A DNA stretch of 64,000 nt from Pithys albifrons albifrons (lineage: Eukaryota; Chordata; Aves; Passeriformes; Thamnophilidae). The notes below the pieces were generated by a model. That model searched no databases, was not told the DNA's origin, and saw only the letters and a list, made by a program, of their open reading frames with translations. Each line of letters starts with the position of its first letter. The stretch's first letter is position 1. Shown here in pieces: positions 29,701 through 40,500 of this stretch. Position numbers and translations under genes: made by a program. The stretch is taken from assembly GCF_047495875.1 (NCBI RefSeq), contig NC_092467.1, forward strand, positions 22,153,066-22,217,065, written 5' to 3'.

Positions 29701-32700
29701 ATTTTTGTCACTTCCTAAATGTCCTAGAAATACCTTCTCCACCCCTCCTCCTCCTAAGAGCCCATTGTAGCAAAACATACTTCACGAGTGCCAAAAATAT
29801 ATATACCAAAATACATTGCTAGGTTTTCTTCTGTTACAAAAAGTTGTCTACTCTGTAGTCTAGACAGCATGTGCAATGTATCTGCCCCCAGCTGTGACGT
29901 TTTTTTTTAGGAGTACCTCCTTGGGCCAGGATAAATCTAACAAGGGTAATAGTCATTTGTATGCCTTTAGCACCAACTTCAGAATTATGCTGCCTAGTGG
30001 CTTCTGAGCAGACTTCATGTCCATCTGGTGCCCCAAGGTGAACTGACAACTTAATCTGTAGCAGAGATGATTTGTGATTTGAGCTTCTCCTCTTTCTCTG
30101 CCCATCACAGCACTTCAAGCTCTACTGAACTGGCTTTGCCTCAGCACTGCTCCTTCCCAGGCATCATCACCCCTATTGTTGTATTTCCACCCATTCCACA
30201 GTGATGAAGGTGCCAAAGGATGATCTTGTCCCTCCCCCTGCTCCTTCAGACATTTTTGGAACAGTCTAGATCTCTTAACTATCCCAAAGGCCCATAGGCA
30301 TATTGAATCTGGAAATATACTTGGTAACTATTCTAAGTCTACTGTGCCTGCACACCTTGAGCTGGACATATTCCTAATGATTCAGTTTCTCTGGCTCTAG
30401 ACAGAATTCTTCAGATGTCATGTGCCTTCTTCATCTTCAGTTTTTGACACAGCTTTCACTTTAGTAATGCTTGGCATCTCACTCCCAGCACATCTCACTC
30501 CCAGCACTCTACTTGGAGTTGTTACAGCTTGGTATGGTGATGAATACTTTGTTCATTGAGGCACTATGGAGTACAGTCTTTGTGCTTTAGGTTTCCTCTA
30601 GCCCTAGTTTCTTGTGACAGTTTCTTGTGACTCTTCAGTCACACTGGTGCCCAGAAATGGGGGGTTTTGTGGGCTTTTTGTTTGTTTGTTTGGGGGTGGG
30701 GAGCAGAGGGTGTCCCTTTTTTTTAAAGAAAATGAATGAGTATTGAGCTTATGACTTTTTGGCTGATGTTTCTGAGGTGTTATATTTTATGAAGGCCTTG
30801 ACACTTTCAGGACAAGTGTCAAAATCTGATTATAATTTCTTTTGGCAATATTTCTATTAAAATATATAGGTCATCACAAACAGTATTTTTGACCTTGTGC
30901 TTTTTTGAGATCTGAGAATGCACAAGACTACACAGCAATCTGTCAAAATTAGTATTATATCTCTAACATAGACTTAAAATTGTTTGTACAGAATATTTTT
31001 ATCAGTTATTTTTAAAACAAAAGGAAAACACACACTATTTGTCCAAAAGTTTAACTGACAGCAAGAATTATAACTAATGAAGCCAAAGGCACAACATTAT
31101 ATGAAAGTTTCTCATTTTGACCTAATTGTGTTCCATTATCAGTGGGGATTTTATGGTAAAAGAGCCAGAGCTTGCTACTATCACAAGTGAAATGGTTAAG
31201 GTTATTGCAAGGTCTCTCTCATCTGGAGAGAAAACATGTAAAACCCCAAAAATTCCAGAACTTCCTTCTTTATTAAATTAGTTCCGATAACATTCCTCTG
31301 CCTAAATGCATTATGCATTGAAATTCTTTCAATTAAATACTAGCTCATTGCTCATGATTCAAGATCTGGTTTTAAAATTCATTTTGTATTGCAAAATGTC
31401 AGTTGCAAGTATCTGGTGTTATTATGGTCAAATATTTTATTACAAGGCATCATACTAATCCAACAAAAACACAAAGGTAGCTTACTGCAATGTTTTCTAC
31501 AGAACAACTTAAAAACAGGTTAATCGTATGCACAACTTCCTAGATAAATTACAAACTTTAAAAGTTGTTTTTGAATCCAAGTTATTCTTATTAATCCACA
31601 TAAATGTTTTTCATATTTGATTTATTACATTTAATAAGTCTGTCAAACCTTCATTTGGAAATATGAGAAGACATGCATTGCCTTGCTTTTGTGAATTATT
31701 AGCTACTGTAATAACCTTAAGAAGTTTTGGTTATGTTTTTATTTTACTGTCCAGCATTGTCTTCAAAATACATTATACCCTCTCTAAGCTGATATTTGAT
31801 GGTGAGGAATCAGATCTTTCAATAAGCAAAGCAAGGTTCAGAATCTTTAAAGACCTGGACCAGCTCCTAACCTCCAACAAAGTTGTGGCAAATCCCCCTG
31901 TAATTCTCAGGATGCTAATAGTTTGAAAAAAAATTAATCTTATGTACCCTACAGTAAACTGATATAGCCCAGTGTCTTGGGAAGAATAGATGAAAGGTGT
32001 GGTTCATGTACATATTCACCTACCTGTTGACAAAAAACATACATTTTGAAAAAATAAGAGAAAAAAATCTAAAATCCCAAACTCCATGTGATAAAAGAAA
32101 CAATCATAATTAAAAATCTTAACCAAATTTCTGTCAGAGGCAAAAAGATTATAATAAACAATTTAGTAAAACTGTGTTACAATTACATTTAGAACACTGC
32201 AGGCTCAATCTGGTTGCCCGCACTTGGGCGCGTGGTACCAGTTGGGATGCTGCTGGTGCCTACCCAGCTGCCATGCCAAAAGGGCTCTCAAAGGCTCTGT
32301 GCCACACCTGACAGCCACCTGCATCAACACTATAACAAATTTTTAAAAAGAAAAAAAAGAATTCAGATAGTCCACTATTCAGTAATTATAAGTGGAGAAC
32401 TTTACTCTTAGACTTATCAACTTATTTTGCTTCTATAACCAGATTTCATAAATTATATACTAGTCGGTACTTTAGCTAAAAAATTCCATCTAACTTTCTT
32501 ATAATCTGTAATAGAAACAAGCATAAAGTAATCACACAGGAAACAGTGAAATAAAGATTTTATACATCTAAATGCAATTCTAGTAATTCAGGTCTTTTCT
32601 CAGAGTAATAATAGAACTGCTTAGATTTAACAGAAGACAATTGCATGTCACAGAGTGGCATAATGCAAAATGAGAAATTTTTAATATCTGTGAGAAAAAT

Positions 32701-33479
32701 TACATTATTAGCATTCATAACATAACCTATAATGTACTGTATTTCCATTACTTAAGAGTAGCATTTGTTTGATCTGTTCAGAGCAACTCTGGATATGAAG
32801 ACCTAATTCCTGGTCACAATCTCATTACAGCATCCAAGATCAACAGGACTATTGCTGCCTTTCCTGGGCTCACAGGACTTGTGAGTACAGACTGTGAGGA
32901 CATATTCATGTTTAATTACTATAAAAACGTCACATAAAGAAAAAAAAGGGCATTAAATCACTGTACAAAGATTTAAACTGGAAGCTGGTATGGTTTTAAT
33001 AACACTCTGCTTGTGAATTATGCTTCCAATAACACATAAATGTATTATGAAGCTTTAGCTGTTATAAAGCAATTTCTTATGGTTTCATGTATTTGAAAAG
33101 AGAATGGCTCTACTTTGTGGTACCAGAAATACCAATTATGAATCAAACTCTTAGTTTAATTCACCCAATGATAGCTGCAGTTAAGGCAAACGCCAAGCTT
33201 AAATGCTTTCTCTTCAGTTTGTGAAAGTGGAGAGACATTATTCATTCCCCATATTTATGGGAGTACAGCAATGGAAACCTCCTTTTCCACAGTGTTGGGA
33301 CCCAGCCACTGACTGCAGAGCCGTGTGCCCTCATGGAGTGCTTCTCCCATCAGCTGGGGGCCAGCTCCTCTCCTGTGCCACACGGCAATGGCAGCTTCTC
33401 CATCACAGGCCCTCTCCCCTCACCTCCCACAGCACCTCCAGCCTTTCCTCTGCATCCCAGGATATCCAACCATACAACT
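20733..33479. other. AT-rich intergenic sequence without a recognised gene
   Basis: No coding exon, RNA gene or long interspersed repeat was recognised. Two small perfect tandem duplications occur: a 16-bp unit at 30475-30506 and a 13-bp unit at 30606-30631. Open frames such as 31663-31926 show no known domain and are bounded by AT-rich sequence. Confidence 0.5.
20761..20772. repeat. G12 homopolymer
   Basis: This run of twelve Gs lies 29 bases after the SINE. Its length may be unreliable in sequencing. Confidence 0.9.
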
Positions 33480-33880
33480 GCTGCAGGCAAGGGCAGTGGG
33501 GCAGTTTGAAGGATGCTCCTGCACTTGGTGTATCAGGTGCCTGTGCCCAGGAGTTGGTGGGAATCTCTGTGAGGAGAGGTCAGGGCTGCCCCATGCCCGA
33601 CACAGCCAATTCCAACCAGTTCCAGCACAGCTCCACCATAGGACACAGCTGAGCCCCTCACTGACAGCGGCGGTAACAGATTGAGAAGGGGAAAACTGCA
33701 GACTGTGAGGAATAATGAGTGAGAAATGAGCTCTGTGAGCACCAGATCAGAGGTGGAGGAGGAGCTCCTGGTGCCCCTGCAGCCCCCAGAGAGACCACAG
33801 CAGAGCAGACTTCTGGAAGGACCACAGCCTATGGAGAAGATCCATGGAGGGGCAGGGGAGAAGCATGAGCTCTAGGATAT
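33480..33880 (+). mobile_element. Decayed avian ERVL-type LTR fragment (tentative)
   Basis: A GC-rich island in AT-rich DNA carries phrases I associate with a common avian ERVL-like LTR: GCCCGACACAGCC, then GCTGAGCCCCTCA, GAGAAGGGGAAAACTGC, GTGAGAAATGAGC and repeated CTGCAGCCC / GAGAGACCACAGC units. The TATA-like element expected just before GAGAAGGGG appears mutated. No retroviral gene, primer-binding site or target-site duplication was found, so this is a solo or partial LTR, and its ends are approximate. The identification rests on memory of the repeat. Confidence 0.5.
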
Positions 33881-36800
33881 ATAAGCTGAGAATGGCACAG
33901 GTGCTTGCTCTGTCATGAGCCATGTGAATTGTCCTTGCAAGAATCCAGCATGCTAAGCCTCAGCAGGTGCAAGCAATGGAAGCATCAGACATTTTGAGGA
34001 CGGCTTGTGGCAGCCTGATGTAAAAAGCTGCTCAGTCTTCAGATTCTTCTTCATTTTACTGACTAATGAAGAGAGGAAGAGCAGCTCTGTTCTTGCAGTA
34101 CAATTACCACAATAAAATGTTCTTTAAAAAAAAATCCCATGTTGATTTACTGGGTTCTAGCTACAGACTGTTACTGTGCAAGAAAAATAACACATTATGG
34201 AAAATTTGGAAGAAAAGCTATTTATTGTATTACAAGATTTTTATCTCATATACATGGAAGCATTATTCTGTTAAAAAAGACCTCATCACAGCCACAAGGG
34301 AAAGGGAGCCACAACAGAGCCTGACAGCTCAGATTTGTCCTGATGGCTTCTTTTTGGATTTAAATAGCAGCCTTCAGACTCAGCCTCCATCCCTACATCT
34401 GCTTTAGCTGGAACTGAGAACATCCAAAATTTACACAGCCGGACCCCTTCTGCCCTCAGAACAGCTGCCAGCCCTTCAAAAGCCACTGGAATTCTGTTCC
34501 CACAGTTCCATCACTGAGAAGGCAACCACAATATTTCATGTATATTTAATACTATCATGAAATATTGATTACCCTTCCCAGCTTTAAGTTCTGTCTAGCA
34601 TTTTATCTCAAACCTCAAATTGGCACCAAAAAATCCCCATACAACTGGAGAGATTTCAGTTCATTAATCCATAAAAGCAAGTTGCTTCACAAGATCACAA
34701 TTAAAAGTTTATTTGCATTGTACATAATCACCACTCTACTCTTACACTCTAAATTATCTGGTCATTATAGTGGTACAGGAACTTTTTAAGATATGTTGAC
34801 AGGATGCATTACCTCATCATTCTTATGCAATCTGTCAATAAATCAATGTATTGTGTACAACTGAACATGCCTGGCATATTCATCCCAGCTGTCTACCCCA
34901 ACAGTAAAAATCACTAACACTCTGGGCATTTCAGATCCCACATCTCAACCTCTGATGAAATACAAAGCCTTCATAGTGCAGCATCCCATCTCTAAAAACC
35001 CACAAGAGTGCAAACTAGACCCATTCCAGCCCCCTGACCAAGCATACAAGTTTTGATGCTACCCTTCGTACCTCCCTGCTGCATGGACAGCCTTGCCCCT
35101 GACAAGCAGGGTACCCACAGCCTCTCACCACCTCACGCACAAGGGGCATGAGGGGTGAACAAAAGCAAAAAACTCAACCCATACAAAGGTGGAGAATGCA
35201 TGTTGAGGCACAGCTGGAATTAGACAGGAGGCATGAGCAGCACAGCACAGAGTGTCAGCAAGGGCAGCAGCATAAGGAAAGGGCAAGAGTACTGCAAGAT
35301 GGGGACACACAGGAGCTGGGGAAACAAGAGATGTCTAAGGTAAGGTTAGACCCAGTCCACCACACCTGCACCCCCTGTGTCCTACCACAGGAGGAGGGGG
35401 CTGAACCTGGGCACATCCATGCTCATGGGCACCCCACCTGGCTACTGGCACCCAGTCAGCTGGGGGGGACAGGCTGCAGGCTGGGTGGGGACACCTGCAG
35501 CAGCTCCCCTGTGGGCACAGGGCTGCAACACCATCAGGCCTTACCCAGGTCTAGTGGAAGCTCTGGAAGCTGCAGGTCAAAGAATCACAGTGCAAACATC
35601 TGCATCAGCAGCAATGCTTGATCATGCCAGCACCATCCTTGCCAGGTGGGTGGGCAGGGCAAAGTCAGTTTCAGTTCCTCCCCAAAGTGGACAAACAGCT
35701 TATGTCCAGCTCAAAGGCTTGGAAGGTGTTTAAAATATAATTTAAAAAGTTTACAACCTGCAGTGCAAGGGGGGAAAGGCTTGCCTTTCACAGGCTCCAG
35801 CCCCAGTTTCAAGTACTTTCATCCAATCCCCACCAGACTCGTTTGAAGAAACAATGTGCTGAAACATTAAGAACCCCTCTGAACAGTAGTTACACTTCTT
35901 CCTTCTACTATTACTTCTTCCGAAACTCTGCCTTTCCAGTCCAGAAAAAAACCCAAACCCCACTTAAAATACATATTTTGAACTCCTATCAAAATCTGTT
36001 TTCTATTAGATTAACCACTGGCTAGTCAATGTGCTTTCCTGGCTTTAAGGAGAGCAGCCGCCAAGAAGTGGCCTTCAACTCACTCATACTGCAGAGGTTT
36101 TGTAAGAGACATTCCTCTGCAAGAGACAAGTTCCAGTTGGATGTTATTTCATGTTATAAAATGTTAAACATTTTAAAATATACAAGTTACTTAAGCTTTA
36201 AGCAAAGTGCTAAAATATGAAGTCCAAAACTTCTCCTTAAGAAGACAGTATATTAATTCTGCTCATCTCTGCTTTTGCTAAAACAGGAGACATTACAGCT
36301 CATTTCACATGTCCATGGCCATTATTCCCTACTGCACACTCACCTTCCACCTTATTAGTCAGATAGTTTTTTCCCAGGAGAAACACCCTTTTGAGAAAGG
36401 GTTAAACATGTGTTAAACAAGAGGAGCTCTCACCAGCACCCATCTTCTCTCACCCAAAATGGAGTAACAGAACTTCAAAATTCTTGTATTTCTATAATTA
36501 CAGGTATAAGATGTAGGACTTCCTCCTATTTTTAAACAGTGCCAGCTCATCTCAGAAGGCTAAAAAGATAAAAATCACAACTTATGCAACAGACTAATAA
36601 AAATGCTACGTATCAGCATAACAGGCAATGTGTAACTCTGGCAGTTCTACTTGTGGAGGAAGTTATGCAAAGCCTCCTGGTGTCAAGCATCTGGAACACC
36701 CCAGCATACTGTAAAGTGATAGCCCAGCTCCTTGCAGAAGAATCAGTCAGGTATTCCAGATATTTATCACTGCTTTCCCTTGTGTCAGCAGCTCCTGTGA

Positions 36801-36977
36801 ACAGATCCAATCCATTCAAGCACAGAGAACACACATTTTCCATCTCTCAACAGTGCTTGACGAAAGCGACATAAGTTTTAGTCTAAATATGTGAAGAATA
36901 AAACACAACTAAGCAGGCAGAATAGAACCATAGGAACGTCCCTCAGGCACACCCTTGTTCAGTCATTTTGCTTGCTA
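33881..36977. other. Intergenic sequence before the PIF1 3' end, with a GC-rich patch
   Basis: Most of it is AT-rich and featureless. About 35085-35600 is clearly richer in GC and contains an ATG-started frame of 157 codons (35148-35621) of low-complexity composition (Q, H, E, G rich). It has no recognisable domain or splice context, so I do not call it a gene. Confidence 0.45.
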
Positions 36978-37094
36978 AAGTTGCATCTGTCACACAGAAG
37001 TACTCAAGGCTGTGGGCTCAGAAAGGGGCTACAGAAGCCTTCCAAATTCTGGGGGCAAAAGATAGGGATACTTCTATATATCCAGAGTCAGCTG
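36978..37094 (-). pseudogene. Decayed copy of the PIF1 motif V-VI exon
   Basis: About 0.7 kb downstream of the last PIF1 coding exon, on the same strand, lies a stretch that aligns with the start of that exon. By hand, the 37 bases starting at 37005 match the 37 bases starting at 37704 at about 29 positions, with mostly transitions as differences. Identity falls to roughly two thirds over 77 bases. Translated, it keeps the pattern of motifs V and VI (TLD, then E-SLS, A-VA, A-SL), but has a one-base deletion after TLD and an in-frame TGA inside motif VI. It cannot be a working exon. It is probably an old tandem duplication of the exon. A fragment of another Pif1-family helicase, such as one from a Helitron transposon, is less likely but not excluded. 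Confidence 0.6.
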
Positions 37095-37491
37095 AATGAA
37101 GCAAACATCTAAAAGAATTCCTTTGACTTTACATATGTTATCAAACTCAATAGCAAGAGTGCTGCACCTTAGCAGTCTGGGCTGACATTTCACAGAAACC
37201 AGAAGAGCATTTATCAGCTGCATTTCCAGTTCTCCTTCACATCAGCATCTGAACAGATTTGTAATGAATCCTTTGGGGAGAAAGAAGAAATTAAAAAAAA
37301 TAGAACAGATTTCTTTTGTGCCCACTCCCCCTTCATTCCTTACTGCAAGAGGAGGACCAAAGAATCCCGGCCCATCCCTTCACCCACAGGGCCAGGTAGA
37401 GTTGTACAATCCCAAAACTACCACAGATATTTTACCAGCAAGAGCTGCCCCATGCTCTGTCTGCAGTTTCATCTCTCCTGCCACAACATGT

Positions 37492-37497
37492 TTTAAT
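37492..37497 (-). terminator. Candidate poly(A) signal for PIF1 (ATTAAA)
   Basis: The minus strand reads ATTAAA about 60 bases past the TAA at 37558-37560. This fits a transcript that reads through the donor-like site after residue 585 and ends soon after. No AATAAA was seen nearby on this strand. Confidence 0.4.
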
Positions 37498-37557
37498 TTG
37501 AATGATCTTGCTTAGGAAGAAAAAGAAATGTCTCTGTGCCAGTATCTCTCATCTTGG

Positions 37558-40500
37558 TTACATACACAAGGCAGGCTTTGCTAGCATGAGATTTTTCTTT
37601 ACCTGGGTTAGAAGCTGTTGACGTCTCAGGTGTCTATAGAACTGCAGCACAGAAGGATCAGCTCTCACTACTTTTGGGTCAAAATCCAGAACACGGAGAC
37701 CTGCAAGGCTACGGGCTCGGGAGAGGGCTACATAAGCCTGCCCACTTTCAAAGACACGAGACAGAGAGATTTCCACACAATCTAAAGACATGCCCTGTCA
37801 AAGACACAGAGAACTTTGTTATAGAACAAATAAACAAGAACATTGTGCTCTACCAACACTAACCTGCCCTGTGAGTCTGTCAAAAGTACCATCCTTGGTG
37901 TAAAGGCTTGCTTAAAAAAAAAGTCTTTTGTTTTACTATATAACTGATTAAAAGATGGGAATCAGAATGCAGAGGCAGTTTTCCACTGTGAGTAAATTGC
38001 TAGCAGGTAATAGAACCCAGTAACTCCAGTGAACCTCTTGTTGCATGAAACTCCATAAATCCCATTTAATCAACACAGCAGGGAAAGAAATCCTGCTGGT
38101 TTCACTCCTAGTAGTTAAGTAGAACAGTCACCATTCTCAAGCAGTCCTCAGGCAGACCAGAGAGAGAGAGTTGGGGTTACAGTTCGCCAGCCGTGTCTGC
38201 AGGGCTGTCCTGGACAGAGCACAATTTACAACCTGGCCTGGTTTAAGCAGTGGCATGGGAAAAATAAACAGTGGCATGGGGAGAAATCCACAGGTCTCCA
38301 AGATCACTATTTGTTAAGTGTATGAAGTCTTCTGGAACGGAAGGACCACTGAAAATGTTACACTGTTACATTGAAAGAACCTACACACACCACCGAAGAG
38401 TGAGTCCCGCAGCTCCCTCAGTTACACTGCAAACCTCAGGGTCACCAATGCTGATAACTCTCAAGGAAACACAACTCTCATCAGCCCATCGTGGTAAATA
38501 ATGCACCAACTGTGCAGATGGCAGTGCCCTTATGGAAACTAGCAGTATATCTAGCCCATCAGTGACCCTACAGACAGACATCATGAGCAGAAGACATGCT
38601 ACCTTCTCTGCAGCTAAACACAGAGTTCTCCCACAACAAGGGCCTTTCAGCTTTCCCTCCTGTTTTACCAGCAATGCAACCTCACCCAGAAAATAAGGCT
38701 TATGATAGTGTAAATGTCTATAGGCAGCAGTATAAGAACACCTACCTGACTCTTGTGAATGGAAATGGCCCATGCCAGTTTTAAAGGCAACTGTTGACGA
38801 CTCAGATGAACTCCTGATGGTCCTTTGAAGACCCATTTCTCCATTTTTATGACCTGTGTGACCCCACAGAGAAACCTCACCTTAGGTAGCCCTGTAGAAA
38901 CAAGAGCAGGAGAGAAATAGGCATGTGTATTCCTGACACTCAACAGCCAGGAAACCAGCAGCCTAAGAACACTTGGGGTTTTTTTCCCCCTAGACCACAC
39001 CTAAACCCACAGGCAGTAAATAGCATGTACTGAAACAATGTTTGGCACATATTTAAGGAAGGAGAATTAAAGTTAAGTAATTTGTCTGCTGAGATGCAGA
39101 GAAAAATGTGTTGCAGGTAGCACAACATTATTCTTTAAGAAAAAAACCCAAAAACCTACAAAAACTTGCTTAAACAGAACAAACAGGAAATGCAAATGAG
39201 CAACCACATCTAGAGAACACAGAAAAGCACACACAAGAGGCCCATAGATAGCTACAGCTGATGCAGTGCATGACATCACAGCTTGTGACAGCCCCAAGCC
39301 TGCAGAAATCTCCTCCCTGCTTTCCCTCAAAATATTTTTACCAGGCAGTAAACAAAGTTAAGAAGTCATCAGCCATCAATGACAATCTGTTTTGTTATTT
39401 TTCCTCTTCCTTCAGATCAAAAAGCTTACTTACCCTTCTGTTCACTTTCAAATCCTACAACAACACCTCGTGCCCCGTTCACCAGACCTTGTGACACATC
39501 CAGATTCTTCGCCAGCATCACCTACAGAGAAAAAGAAAAATCTTTCAGTGTACTGACTTTACAGCCTGTTCATCCATTACAGCTAAACCTCTTGCCAAGA
39601 AGCATGAGCACATCAGGCTGATATGGCCACATCATCCTATCCTGGCTATTGCAAGACAGAGTACCATTTCCAATTGAAATTATTTCCGTCTTTCCTTCCT
39701 AGATTTCCAACATCATTTTACAGCACTGAACACTTCACTTGAGCTGCTTCTGTCCACAGCCATGGGCTGCCTGTCCTCTCTGCTACCTGAAAGTTTCTAA
39801 ACCTGATTGGAAAAGTGTGTCAAAGTCACAGCAATCAACACTGTCCCCAAGACATGGACCTGCACCCAAATCAAACTCATTCTTTGTTTGGGTAAGATTC
39901 CAAGCAGAAAAGATACAATGATTGTATCTTCTGTTGGCCTGGCATAGCCATCGTATATTGAATCTGCATTCTATATATTTATCTACTCTATATATTTCTT
40001 TATTTTTCTTATGCCATTTGTTCTGCTGTTCTATCACACCTGTATGTACACACACTTACCTGAGCTCCAAGCTTTAGGTCAACTCTACCACCCACAGGAC
40101 ACTGAGCATCAATTAACTTCACCAGCATTGGGTCACTGTCCAAAGCCTCAAATGTGTGCACTTGTCCTGTTAAGGAAAGAAAGACATAATAAATTGCAAC
40201 TGTTGAACATATTATATACACCATGACAGGGAGGCTTAGCATTTATTTCTAACAGCAATTCCTCTTTTAATATCCATTCTGCTCTACTGCTAGGACCTCT
40301 TCACACAAACCTTGTCACATCTAACAGCAGAGAGCTCAGTACTGCCTCTGTTCCAAACAACTCACAGAGAGCATGAGAAGGCACGGAAATCAAAGGCCAG
40401 CAATAAGTAAGAATTGAGCAGCCAGCATTTTCAGCATATGATTGGTTTCACTTCCTGCCAACACCAGATCCCAAAGTAGAGATTAAGGAAGAATCTAAGG

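Noticed and set aside
33203..33684. Overlapping open frames of 149 and 119 codons
   Set aside because: They are of low complexity, lie in two frames at once, and overlap the LTR-like fragment, with no domain or splice support.
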